Shown: positions 1 to 8,224 of the stretch, in pieces
How positions within the stretch are numbered: position 1 is the stretch's first letter
Layout of the letters: the number at the start of each line of letters is the position of its first letter
Assembly: GCF_001729485.1 (NCBI RefSeq)
Contig: NZ_CP017157.1
Span: 1,178,001-1,242,000, forward strand
Length of the DNA stretch: 64,000 nt
Reading direction: 5' to 3'
Source of the DNA: Streptomyces lydicus
GTDB taxonomy: Bacteria > Actinomycetota > Actinomycetes > Streptomycetales > Streptomycetaceae
Notes under the pieces: model-generated
The model's database searches: none
What the model saw: only the letters and a program-made list of their open reading frames with translations
What the model was told of the DNA's origin: nothing
Position numbers and translations under genes: made by a program

Positions 1-1
1 G

Positions 2-526
2 CTCGGCCTGGACCGCGCCCGCCCCGACGGCACGGGCTCCTTCGGCTATCTGCATCTCGGCACCGGCCTGGGCGCCGGACTCGTCCTGGACGGCAGCCTC
101 TACCGGGGTCCGCACACCGGCGCCGGCGAATTCGGCCACCAGATCGTCCAGTTGGACGGCCCGCGCTGCGACTGCGGCCGGCAGGGCTGCATAGAGGCGC
201 TGTGCCTGGCGTCGGTGGCCGGCGGCGACCTGCCGGGCGCGGCCCGGGCGCTGGGCGTGGGAGCCGCCAACCTCGTCGAACTGCTGGACATCGACCAGGT
301 GCTGCTCGGCGGACGCACCGTCCTGGAGCACCCCGAACCGTTCCTCGGCGGGGTGGCCAGGGAACTGGCCGCGCAGGCCCGTACACGCGGCGGCGGGTCC
401 GGCGCGCGGCCCGCGGTGTCGGTGGCGCTCGCCCCCGGCGGCGCGCAGGTGGTCGCCGACGGAGCCGCCGAGCTGGTGCTCGCCCCCCTCTTCGGCGCCC
501 GCCGCCCCACCCTGCGGCCGCGCTAG
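2..526 (+). CDS. ROK-family protein (sugar kinase or ROK repressor), 5' end outside window
   Basis: The frame enters at base 2 and ends with TAG at 524-526, leaving about 174 C-terminal residues. Visible are a glycine-rich stretch [12 protein letters not shown], the acidic-His segment [10 protein letters not shown], and the ROK zinc site [13 protein letters not shown] (Cys-x-Cys-x4-Cys with following Glu), followed by a second ATPase-like half containing [14 protein letters not shown] proteins are either glucokinase-type sugar kinases or sugar-responsive repressors with an N-terminal winged helix. The part that would separate the two lies outside the window, so substrate and role cannot be decided. 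The next gene, a HAD phosphatase on the same strand, starts about 290 bases downstream. Confidence 0.85.
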   Translation, partial: LGLDRARPDGTGSFGYLHLGTGLGAGLVLDGSLYRGPHTGAGEFGHQIVQLDGPRCDCGRQGCIEALCLASVAGGDLPGAARALGVGAANLVELLDIDQVLLGGRTVLEHPEPFLGGVARELAAQARTRGGGSGARPAVSVALAPGGAQVVADGAAELVLAPLFGARRPTLRPR

Positions 527-813
527 GAGCGCCGAGCCCGCCCCGCCCGGCACGGCATCGACGAAAACCTTCCCGCGTACGTCGACGCCGGGAAATCCAC
601 CACCGGCCGCCGACGGCGGGAGGTCCGCGCCCGCCGGCCCGGGCCCGCCCCTCGCCCCCACCGGTGCCGGGAAGTCCGGGGTGATCGTCCGGGTCGGGGA
701 GGCGGCGGCTGACTTAGGGTGGGGGCGTCGGCCGTACGTACGACGGGCGGGGCAGGCGTCGCCTGTGGGTGCGGCCGGTGCCCCTGGTCAACACGCACGG
801 CAGGAGTCCGGCA

Positions 814-1593
814 GTGGCAGAGCGCAAGCCGATCGAGTCATGGCTCACCGACATGGACGGCGTCCTGATGCACGAGGGGGTCCCGGTCCCCGGGGCGGAT
901 GCCTTCATCAAGCGCCTGCGGGACTCGGGCAAGCCGTTCCTCGTCCTGACCAACAACTCCATCTACACCCCGCGCGACCTGCACGCCCGGCTCAACCGGA
1001 TCGGGCTGGACGTGCCCTGGGAGTCGATCTGGACGTCCGCGCTGGCCACCGCGCAGTTCCTCGACGAGCAACGCCCCGGCGGCACCGCGCACGTCATCGG
1101 CGAGGCAGGACTGACCACCGCCCTGCACGACATCGGCTACGTCCTCACCGACCACGACCCCGACTACGTCGTCCTCGGAGAGACCCGCACCTACAGCTTC
1201 GAGGCGCTGACGAAGGCGATCCGGCTGATCGACGCCGGCGCCCGGTTCATCGCGACCAACCCCGACGAGACCGGCCCGTCGCCCCAGGGGCCGCTGCCCG
1301 CGACCGGCTCGGTGGCCGCGCTGATCACCAAGGCGACGGGCGTCGACCCGTACTTCGTCGGCAAGCCGAATCCGCTGATGATGCGGCACGGGCTGAACGC
1401 CATCGGCGCCCACTCCGAGACCTCCGCGATGATCGGCGACCGGATGGACACCGACGTGCTGGCCGGCCTGGAAGCGGGCATGGAGACGTTCCTGGTGCTC
1501 ACCGGACTGACCCGGCCCGAGGAGATCGAACGGCACCCCTTCCGGCCCTCCCGGGTGGTGGACTCGATCGCGGACCTCATCGACCTGGTCTGA
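814..1593 (+). CDS. HAD-IIA family hydrolase (NagD-like sugar phosphatase)
   Basis: The product has 259 residues from the chosen GTG, which sits seven bases after CAGGAG at 801-806; an upstream in-frame start would add poorly conserved sequence. Motif I is DMDGVL near the N-terminus, the threonine/asparagine motif II is VLTNNS, and the C-terminal motif III/IV region is MIGDRMDTDVLAGLEAGM, preceded by the HAD-IIA lysine segment VGKPNPLMM. The cap between motifs II and III marks the NagD/4-nitrophenylphosphatase subclass, cytosolic phosphatases of small phosphorylated metabolites. The exact substrate cannot be read. A small secreted protein gene follows on the same strand. Confidence 0.9.
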   Translation: MAERKPIESWLTDMDGVLMHEGVPVPGADAFIKRLRDSGKPFLVLTNNSIYTPRDLHARLNRIGLDVPWESIWTSALATAQFLDEQRPGGTAHVIGEAGLTTALHDIGYVLTDHDPDYVVLGETRTYSFEALTKAIRLIDAGARFIATNPDETGPSPQGPLPATGSVAALITKATGVDPYFVGKPNPLMMRHGLNAIGAHSETSAMIGDRMDTDVLAGLEAGMETFLVLTGLTRPEEIERHPFRPSRVVDSIADLIDLV

Positions 1594-1696
1594 GCGCCGG
1601 TGGGGCCCGGGCCCCACCCGAATGGCGCAGGCCCGGACCGCACCGGGATGCGGCCGGGCGGGCACGGGCGGACCTTCGGAGGGATCGGAGGTTCAC

Positions 1697-2095
1697 ATGC
1701 GCTCACCGCTTCTTACGCTCTGCGCCGCAGCCGCGGCCTGCGCGGTGACGGCGGCGCCCGCGTACCCCGTGGCGGCGTCCGGCGCCGCGACCGCAGCCGT
1801 CCGTGTCACCCCGGGCCCGGCTCCCGCCGGCTGCCCGGCCGGCCCCCACGTCACCCGCTGCGGCTCCGGAGCGGCCCCCGCCCGGCCGGCGGCCCTCGCC
1901 GGCGTCCTGCCGCTCACCCGGCCCGAGCCGCCCGGCACGCCGGCCGAGACGTCCGCGCGCGGCGAGCTGAGCAGCACCTCGGCCGTCGGGCTGGTGCTGG
2001 CCGGCGGCGCCGTCCTGGTCATCGCCGGGCAGCTGCTCCGGCTCCGGCTGCGGCTGCGCCGCGAACGGCAGGGCGACGCAGCCGATGAACGATGA
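1697..2095 (+). CDS. Small exported protein with C-terminal membrane anchor
   Basis: The product has 132 residues. ATG 1697 is preceded by GGAGGT at 1687-1692. An N-terminal signal peptide (Arg, then a Leu/Ala-rich core ending near AAPAYP) leads to an Ala/Pro-rich extracellular region with two cysteines (PAGCPAGPHVTRCGSG). A single hydrophobic segment (AVGLVLAGGAVLVIAGQLL) and an Arg-rich tail (RLRLRLRRER) follow. This is the layout of a cell-wall sorting signal, but no LPxTG/LAxTG motif precedes the helix (SSTS instead). The last codons overlap the next gene by 11 bases, so the two are probably co-translated. In other streptomycetes a sortase substrate next to a class F sortase is common; here both look reduced (inference). 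Confidence 0.6.
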   Translation: MRSPLLTLCAAAAACAVTAAPAYPVAASGAATAAVRVTPGPAPAGCPAGPHVTRCGSGAAPARPAALAGVLPLTRPEPPGTPAETSARGELSSTSAVGLVLAGGAVLVIAGQLLRLRLRLRRERQGDAADER

Positions 2096-2390
2096 GGAGT
2101 CGGGGCAGCCCCGCCCCGGGCAGCTGCTCACCGGTGTGACCTGGGCGGTTCTGCTGCTCGGCCTGTGGCTGTGGGGAAGCGACGTGACGGCCGGCGGAGC
2201 GGCGGCGCAGCTCGCCACGACGGGCGATGCCGCCGCCGTCGGGCGCCCGTCGGGCCGGCAGACACCCCCGCGGGCACCGGCCCCGACGCCGACACCCTCC
2301 GCGTGCGGCCACGCCGGACCACTCCCGGCGCCGGCGGCAGCCCCCGGCCACCTGACGGGATGTCGGCCACCGGCCGGCGGTCGCCGCTGA
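2085..2390 (+). CDS. Short protein resembling the N-terminus of a class F sortase, apparently truncated
   Basis: The product has 101 residues and starts inside the preceding gene. Residues about 10-35 (GQLLTGVTWAVLLLGLWLWG) match, from memory, the cytoplasmic lead and single transmembrane helix of Streptomyces class F sortases, as does the following TTGDAAAVGRP. A full-length enzyme would continue for about 150 more residues with the catalytic His, Cys (TLxTC-like) and Arg. Here the frame becomes Pro/Ala-rich and stops at 2388-2390, and neither other forward frame restores a sortase core before the GH6 gene. It may be a remnant from a 3' deletion or an independent small membrane protein. Confidence in the sortase relationship is moderate. 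Confidence 0.45.
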   Translation: MNDEESGQPRPGQLLTGVTWAVLLLGLWLWGSDVTAGGAAAQLATTGDAAAVGRPSGRQTPPRAPAPTPTPSACGHAGPLPAPAAAPGHLTGCRPPAGGRR

Positions 2391-2548
2391 GGCGTCCCGC
2401 GAGCCCCGCGAACGCCCCCCGTCAAGTCCTGTAGCGGCCCTGTGGACAGCTTGTCCACAGGGCCGCTCGGCCACGGAAGGGGTGTGCCACGATGGATGCG
2501 GCCGGCGATCAGGAGCCGGTCAACTCCCGTAATCCGAGGGGGGAGTGG

Positions 2549-3562
2549 ATGTACGGCAACACCCGCTGGGCCGCCGTGGGGGCACTGGTCGTGCTGCTCG
2601 CCGGCTGCTCCGCGAACGGCGATGACAGCGGCAAGGGCGGCAGCGACCGGGCCCCGGGCCGACCGGGCCAGCGCCCCAAGTCCGTCGCGCCGTACTGGGT
2701 CAACCCGGACAGCAGAGCCGCCCGTCAGGTCCTCGCCTACGACAAGGAGGGCCGGGCCGCGGACGCCCGGACCGTCGACCGGATCGCGCGACAGCCGGTC
2801 GCCGAATGGATCGGTGTCGACGACCCGCAGGGCGAGGCCCGCGGCTTCACCGAAGCGGCCGCCAAGGCCGACCGCGAGGCGCTGCTCGTCCTCTACGACA
2901 TCCCGCACCGCGACTGCGGCAGCTATTCGAAGGGCGGCGCCGCCGACGGCAACGCCTACCGCGCCTGGCTGGGCGGCGTCCTCAAGGGCATCGGCGACCG
3001 CGCCGCCACCGTCGTCCTGGAGCCCGACGCGCTGCCGCACCTGGTGGACCGCTGCACGCCCCGGCAGTTCCAGGAGGAGCGCTACGCCCTGCTGACCGAG
3101 GCGGTAGGCAAGCTCAAGGCGCTGCCGCACACCAAGGTGTATCTGGACGCCGGCAACCCGCACTGGATCAAGGACCCGCGCGCGATGGCCGAGCCGCTGC
3201 GGCGCGCCGGCATCGACCGGGCCGACGGCTTCGCGCTGAACATCTCCAACTACCAGACCACCGAGGAGAACGCGGCGTACGGCAGGAAGCTGTCCGGCCT
3301 GGTCGGCGGCAAGCCGTTCGTCGTCGACACCAGCCGCAACGGCAACGGCCCGGCCCCCGGCGGCGACGACCCGGAGAACTGGTGCAACCCGCCCGGCCGA
3401 GCCCTGGGCACCCCACCGACGACCAGGACCCACGACCCCCTGATAGCGGCCTACCTCTGGATCAAACGCCCCGGCGAGTCCGACGGCACCTGCAAGGGCG
3501 GCCCCAAGGCGGGCGCATGGTGGCCCTCCTACGCCCTGAAGCTGGCCAGCGGGGCGAAGTAG
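2549..3562 (+). CDS. cslZ: GH6-family endoglucanase lipoprotein (CslZ-like)
   Basis: The product has 337 residues from ATG 2549, preceded by AGGGGGGAG; an in-frame upstream ATG at 2492 lacks such a site. The lipobox VVLLAGC predicts lipidation on the outer face of the membrane. Family 6 glycoside hydrolase features include the acidic EPDALPHL block, DAGNPHWI, LNISNYQ, the DTSRNG segment and ENWCNPPGRALG. It should hydrolyse beta-1,4-glucan. It lies convergent to glxA-cslA, which make and modify a beta-glucan at hyphal tips; in known Streptomyces an endoglucanase called CslZ belongs to that locus. The symbol rests on family plus neighbourhood, not on a direct comparison. Confidence 0.8.
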   Translation: MYGNTRWAAVGALVVLLAGCSANGDDSGKGGSDRAPGRPGQRPKSVAPYWVNPDSRAARQVLAYDKEGRAADARTVDRIARQPVAEWIGVDDPQGEARGFTEAAAKADREALLVLYDIPHRDCGSYSKGGAADGNAYRAWLGGVLKGIGDRAATVVLEPDALPHLVDRCTPRQFQEERYALLTEAVGKLKALPHTKVYLDAGNPHWIKDPRAMAEPLRRAGIDRADGFALNISNYQTTEENAAYGRKLSGLVGGKPFVVDTSRNGNGPAPGGDDPENWCNPPGRALGTPPTTRTHDPLIAAYLWIKRPGESDGTCKGGPKAGAWWPSYALKLASGAK

Positions 3563-3567
3563 CGACG

Positions 3568-3735
3568 CAGCGGGGGTGGGGCGGGGCGGGGTGGGGTGGG
3601 GGGGAGGGGCCCCGGGGGGGGAGAAAGATTCCTCGGCGGTCCGGAGGGAGCGGCCCCTCCAGCCCCCCGGCCCGCCACCCCACCCCCACCCCCACCCACC
3701 CCACCCCAAACCTGCCCCCTACCCGCCCCCTATCT
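3568..3735 (+). repeat. Paired G-tract and C-tract between convergent genes
   Basis: After the GH6 stop the plus strand runs through dense G-runs (about 3570-3625), then a 45-base mixed stretch, then dense C-runs (about 3675-3740) that extend into the last codons of glxA. Each half has many runs of four or more G on one strand, so G-quadruplexes are possible on both strands. The two halves could also pair into a long imperfect hairpin. The location between two converging transcripts suggests a bidirectional terminator or roadblock (inference). Confidence 0.6.
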
Positions 3736-5685
3736 GCCCCCCGCCACCGGAACCTTCACCCACACCGCCTCCGAGGGCGTCCCCTGGCCGTCCACGGCGT
3801 TGAGCATGTACCACCCGGGCGGCACCAGCGACGGGTCCTTCGGCAGTGTGACGGTCACCCCGTCGCCGCCCTTGGTCACGGTGAAGTCCAGGGCCACCGA
3901 ACGCTGTTCGACATTGGTGACATGGGTGAAGGAGCCGGGCCGGATCAACCGCATCTTCTTGATCGCCGAGGCGTGGGCGGCGCGGTACGTGGCGGTGCCG
4001 CCGAGCGGGACGGTCCTGCTGCCCCGGTCCGTCAGCTCGGGCCGGGACTTCCGGAAGAGGTAGGGCGGCGTGTAGAGGTCGATCTGCTGCTGGAAGACGC
4101 CCGGCCGGGTGTTGTCCTTGTCGGCGTAGAGCGAGTCGGAGCCGAAGGTCATCACCCGGCCGTCCGGCAGCAGCAGCGCACCGGAGTGGTAGTTGCGCCC
4201 CACCAGCGGGTCCGCCACCTGCCGGGCGCGGTTGGCCGCCGGGTCGTACAGCTCCGCCTTGAGCACGTTGGAGTCGCTGCGGCCGCGGTAGTCGCCGGAG
4301 CCGTTCGTGGTCAGCACGGTGTCGTCCGGCAGGATCACGCTGCTCGGGTAGCGGGCCTTGGCGTACAGCGGCGGCCCGTCCTTGAAGCGCGGTGCGGGGG
4401 AGTGCAGGTCCACGATCCGGGTCCGGTCGGTGGACCGTGGGTCCTCGCCGACCCCGCCGCCGCCCAGCACCATGTAGCGCTGCCGCTGGGCCGGCGGCAG
4501 CAGGACCGACATCGACGTCTCCAGGATGTCCGGGTCGCTCATCCCGGGCACGGGCCGGAAGGCGTTCGACGTCAGGTCCCAGATGCCCGGGGTGCGGCCG
4601 ACGTCGTCCGGGCCGTAGCCGGCGTTGGAGCCGGTGTAGAAGACCCGGCCCCGGTCGGTGAGGAACAGCGCGGGGTAGGTGGGGAAGAAGCGCCGGGCGG
4701 GCAGGTAGTGCCACTTCTTCGTCGTCGGGTCGTAGATCTCCTGCTTGCCGGGGACGACCTGTCCGATCTCGTCGAGCCCGGAGACCGCGAGGACCTTGCC
4801 GTCCTTGAGGGTGGTCAGCGTCGGGTACCAGCGGGCCTCGTTCATCGGGTCGACGGGCAGGTAGCGCTCGGCCACCGGGTCGAACTCGAAGCTGTCCTTG
4901 ATCCCCTGGAAGTCCTTCTTGTCGAACGACAGCTTCTGCGCGATGCCGTAGAAGTTACGGGCATCCGCGCCGGTCAGGCCGTGGATGCGGTAGTTGTCCT
5001 GGGAGCCGGTGGAGTGGGCGGGGCCGTCCTGGAGGGCCTCGACGTAGACCCGCGCCTCGCTGTGGGTCACGGTCACCCGGCCGGTGGCCGGATCCTTGGT
5101 CTTCCTCGCCCGCGGCACCACCACCGGGTCCTTGGAGGCGAAGGTCCGGCCGTTGTGCCGGCCCGTGAAGCGGGTGCCGGCCGGGAAGGTGCGGGGCGCG
5201 TCCGGGTCCTCGTTGTAGACGATCATGAGGCCGCCGGCCTTCTTCACGTCGCCCTGCAGCTTCTCGTAGCGCTGGGTGCCGCCGGCCACCAGCAGTCTGC
5301 CGTCCGGGAGTTGGGTGTGCCCGGAGCAGAAGAGGTCCTTGGGTGTGGGGATGTTCTTGAAGGTGTTCCGTTCCGGGTCCCACAGCACCGTACGGAACGA
5401 CTTCGCCTTGAAGTTCGCGGCGTTGTTGCCGGATCCGGCGACCAGCAGCACCTTCCCGGTGTGCAGCAGCGCCGCGTGAATGGTGTTGATGCGGTACGCC
5501 GAAGGGACGTCGACGACGTCCCAGTGGCCGTTCGCCGCCTTGTACTCGGGCTCATTGATCTTGTACTGGTGGTACTGCTCCGAGGCGAAGCCGTAGAGCG
5601 CGGGCCCGTTCATCCCGGCCAGCGCCAGCACCACACCCGTCGCTATCGCCACTCTGCGCACGCGACGGCTCGGACGGTACTTCAT
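3730..5685 (-). CDS. glxA: Mononuclear copper-radical oxidase GlxA
   Basis: The product has 651 residues with one N-terminal membrane/signal helix (residues about 12-32), a kelch-type seven-bladed propeller and a C-terminal beta domain. By analogy with galactose oxidase the visible cofactor residues are Cys120 (DLFCSGHTQ) for the Tyr-Cys crosslink, Trp286-Tyr287 (NEARWYPTL), Tyr499-His500 (GRNYHSGAL) and His588 (GSFTHVTN). GlxA in Streptomyces is needed for deposition of a CslA-dependent glycan at hyphal tips and for normal morphology. Its ATG overlaps the cslA stop as ATGA, so translation is coupled. The last codons lie in the C-rich tract shared with the convergent GH6 gene. Confidence 0.93.
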   Translation of the reverse strand: MKYRPSRRVRRVAIATGVVLALAGMNGPALYGFASEQYHQYKINEPEYKAANGHWDVVDVPSAYRINTIHAALLHTGKVLLVAGSGNNAANFKAKSFRTVLWDPERNTFKNIPTPKDLFCSGHTQLPDGRLLVAGGTQRYEKLQGDVKKAGGLMIVYNEDPDAPRTFPAGTRFTGRHNGRTFASKDPVVVPRARKTKDPATGRVTVTHSEARVYVEALQDGPAHSTGSQDNYRIHGLTGADARNFYGIAQKLSFDKKDFQGIKDSFEFDPVAERYLPVDPMNEARWYPTLTTLKDGKVLAVSGLDEIGQVVPGKQEIYDPTTKKWHYLPARRFFPTYPALFLTDRGRVFYTGSNAGYGPDDVGRTPGIWDLTSNAFRPVPGMSDPDILETSMSVLLPPAQRQRYMVLGGGGVGEDPRSTDRTRIVDLHSPAPRFKDGPPLYAKARYPSSVILPDDTVLTTNGSGDYRGRSDSNVLKAELYDPAANRARQVADPLVGRNYHSGALLLPDGRVMTFGSDSLYADKDNTRPGVFQQQIDLYTPPYLFRKSRPELTDRGSRTVPLGGTATYRAAHASAIKKMRLIRPGSFTHVTNVEQRSVALDFTVTKGGDGVTVTLPKDPSLVPPGWYMLNAVDGQGTPSEAVWVKVPVAGGR

Positions 5686-7616
5686 GTGTGACGTCCCCCA
5701 AGGGCGATCTGCAGGGTCTGTTCGGAGGTGGCCGGCGCTCCGGCGGCCGTCGTCGTGGCGTCCGGTCCACCGGCGGCGGCCTCAGCCGTGGAGGCGGCCC
5801 GGCCGTCGTCCGCGCCGGCCGCGGCCCGCCGTCTCGCGCTCCGTACGCCCGCCCGCCAGGCGACGATCGGTGCCGCCGTGATCAGCAGGGCCAGCGACGC
5901 CCAGATGATCATCGCCGGGTGGCTGTGTCCCAGGGCGAACGAGGCACCCAGCGAGCCGCCGAAGACGACGAGGAAGAAGAGGTGCACCCGGAAGGTGCCG
6001 AACAGGGTGTCCGGGCTGGAGGAGTCGCCCTTCGGCGTCACCACGAACCTGCTCTTGCGGCGCAGCACCGCGTCGAACAGCGACCGGGCGTAGATCGGCG
6101 CGGACATCGCCGACATCACCATGCCGGCGACGCCTCCGGACCCCTCGGGTTCGTGCGGCGAGACGTTGTGCCGGCGGTTCCACACGTACAGCCCGATCTG
6201 CAGCGCGGAGGCGTTGCCGTAGAGCATCATCCACACCGCAGGGTCGATCTGGACGCCGGAGGCGCCGAGTCCCAGGAACAGCGCGCAACTGAGCGCCGCC
6301 AGGATCCAGTTCAGCGCCGACATCGGGTAGAAGATCACCATCATGGCGTAGTTGAAGAACCGGCCCGGCGACAGCGTGAACGGCGCCTTCCAGAACTGCT
6401 TGAGGATCGTCTCGTACGTCCCGCGCGACCAGCGCAGCTGCTGGGTGAAGAAGTCCGTCCAGGCCGTGGGCCCCTCGCCGACCGCGAGGACGTCCGGGGT
6501 GTAGACCGACCGCCATTTCCGTCCGGTGGCCGGATTGCGGTGCCGGTGCATCTCGAATCCGGTCGCCATGTCCTCGGTGATCGAGTCGTACAGGCCGCCG
6601 ATCTGTTTCAGTGCGCTGATGCGTACGGCGTTGGAGGTCCCGACGAACATGGGGGCGCCGTAGCGGTTTCCGGCCCGCTGGATCAGCGCGTGGAAGAGGA
6701 ACTGCTGGGACTCGGCCGCCTTGGTGACGAAGGTGTCGTAGTTCCCGTACACCTGCGGGCCGATCACGAAACCGACGTCCGGATCGCGGAAGAAGCCCAG
6801 CATCCGCTCCAGGTAGTTGGGCAGCGGGACGTGGTCGGTGTCGACGGAGGCGAAGAAGTCGTAGTCGTCCCCGTGGGCGTCCAGCCAGGCGTTGTAGTTG
6901 CCGTGCTTGGTTTTGGCGCGATGCGGACCCTTGGCTTGATTCCACTCCGGTACGCCCTTGCGGCTGAAGTGGTGCACCCCCAGCCGCCGGCAGACCTCCT
7001 TGACCTGCGGGTCGTCGCCCTCGTCCAGCAGCCAGACGTGCAGCGGACCGCGGTGGCGCACCCGGACCGCCGCCTGGAGGGTTCGCGTCACCATGTCCAG
7101 CGGTTCCTTGCCGGGCACGAACGAGGTGAGGAAGGCGACGCGGGTGCCGCGCTCCGGTATCACCGGGACGGGGTCGCGGGCGACGAGGGTGGCGTGCGCG
7201 TTGGACAGCACGTTCATGCAGCGGAAGAACTCGATCAGCCCGATCGACACCAGCATCACGGTGTCCAGCGCCGGCAGGAACGGATATTCGGGATAGTCGC
7301 GTTGGGTCCAGTGGGCGGGCTGCAGCAGCCAGGCGAGCAGCCCCAGCGAGACCAGCGGCGCGGCGCCCAGCAGCAGCGTCGCGCGGAGGCGGTGCGGCTC
7401 GCCGGCCAGCAGGGAGCGGTAGCGGACCCGGTAGGGGCGGTCCGGGTCGGGATCGGTGAGCGGCCCGGCCAGCCGGCTGTAGTGCTCGTAGTCGTAGCGC
7501 GGCAGCGGCCCCCGCTGGGCGCGGCGCTGCCAGTGCTGGCGCGGCACGCGCAGGCGAGTCGTCGCGGACGGATCGAAGGAGCCCTGCGACCGGGCATCGT
7601 CAGGCGGCGATGTCAT
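5682..7616 (-). CDS. cslA: Cellulose synthase-like glycosyltransferase CslA (GT2)
   Basis: The product has 644 residues. A cytosolic N-terminus is followed by two membrane helices (about residues 85-130), the GT2 domain and further helices towards the C-terminus. Processive beta-glycosyltransferase signatures are present in order: the Asp of LLDEGDD, the DxD of SVDTDHVPL, the TED of ITEDMATG and QxxRW as QQLRWSRG. CslA polymerises a beta-glucan at the growing tip and acts with GlxA; the two genes overlap by four bases. No c-di-GMP-binding PilZ domain is apparent. The start ATG faces a 500-base upstream region shared with a divergent membrane protein gene. Confidence 0.93.
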   Translation of the reverse strand: MTSPPDDARSQGSFDPSATTRLRVPRQHWQRRAQRGPLPRYDYEHYSRLAGPLTDPDPDRPYRVRYRSLLAGEPHRLRATLLLGAAPLVSLGLLAWLLQPAHWTQRDYPEYPFLPALDTVMLVSIGLIEFFRCMNVLSNAHATLVARDPVPVIPERGTRVAFLTSFVPGKEPLDMVTRTLQAAVRVRHRGPLHVWLLDEGDDPQVKEVCRRLGVHHFSRKGVPEWNQAKGPHRAKTKHGNYNAWLDAHGDDYDFFASVDTDHVPLPNYLERMLGFFRDPDVGFVIGPQVYGNYDTFVTKAAESQQFLFHALIQRAGNRYGAPMFVGTSNAVRISALKQIGGLYDSITEDMATGFEMHRHRNPATGRKWRSVYTPDVLAVGEGPTAWTDFFTQQLRWSRGTYETILKQFWKAPFTLSPGRFFNYAMMVIFYPMSALNWILAALSCALFLGLGASGVQIDPAVWMMLYGNASALQIGLYVWNRRHNVSPHEPEGSGGVAGMVMSAMSAPIYARSLFDAVLRRKSRFVVTPKGDSSSPDTLFGTFRVHLFFLVVFGGSLGASFALGHSHPAMIIWASLALLITAAPIVAWRAGVRSARRRAAAGADDGRAASTAEAAAGGPDATTTAAGAPATSEQTLQIALGGRHT

Positions 7617-8134
7617 GAATCATCCCCCCGCACGCAGCGCAGGCCGCGCGCCAATTGGTGGTGGCCCGACACCTCGGTCCCCCTCGACCGACTCGGGCTC
7701 ACTGATGTCGGCCGCCCGCACCGCCGGACGGTGACGGCCGTCCGCCGGTTACGTGATGCACGCTCAGCGATCCTGCCAAGCGGCGGATTCTCCACGTCCA
7801 CATCACGCCATCCGACGCATCCCGTTGTCCGCAACGCGCCGCAACTCCACCTCTTTTCAGCCGAGTTACCAGGTCAGGGTCCCGAACCGGACTCGTGACC
7901 ACAAGACGGGACATGGCGGATACGGACAAGGCCGCGCAATGCGGGACGCTGTGTGGCGCAGCGCGCACCACTTGCTTTCGTCGCTCTTCGTAACTGCCGG
8001 ACTTTGTACGGCTTTTGGTGCGATGGCCGAAGTCGGCGGTCGGTCCGCGTGGCGCGACAACGCCGCCGGTGACGAGCCCCCGATACGGCCGGCGCGGTCC
8101 CGTCCGGTCACGAAGATCACCGACGGGCAGAATC
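7617..8134. other. Upstream region between cslA and the divergent gene pair
   Basis: This is about 518 bases with lower GC and mixed third-position usage. A forward open frame at 7753-8142 has codons unlike the neighbours and no recognisable protein, so I treat the stretch as non-coding. It should hold the cslA-glxA promoter (towards the left) and one for the rightward genes. I could not fix a convincing -35/-10 pair by eye. Confidence 0.5.
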
Positions 8135-8224
8135 GTGCCTGACGACGCCGGCAAGCAGAACGAGAAGGGTGCCGACAAGGTGAAGGACAAGCCGGATACC
8201 AGCGTCTTCGGAGCGTTCGGGTGA
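8135..8224 (+). CDS. Possible 29-residue small protein coupled to the next gene
   Basis: GTG 8135 opens a 29-codon frame with strong Streptomyces codon bias and many charged residues (KQNEKGADKVKDKP), ending FGAFG. Its TGA overlaps the GTG of the following membrane protein gene as GTGA. The frame stays open upstream to about 8015 but with weaker codon bias. No clear ribosome site precedes GTG 8135. It could be a small protein, a leader peptide for translational coupling, or a chance frame. Confidence 0.35.
   Translation: MPDDAGKQNEKGADKVKDKPDTSVFGAFG

Noticed and set aside
2806..7898. Very long open frames on the plus strand across glxA and cslA
   Set aside because: They are antisense shadows caused by GC-rich third positions in the real minus-strand genes; the sequences are Arg/Gly/Val-rich with no domain.
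7753..8142. 129-codon plus-strand frame in the cslA upstream region
   Set aside because: Codon use is unlike the surrounding genes, and it shows no recognisable protein.
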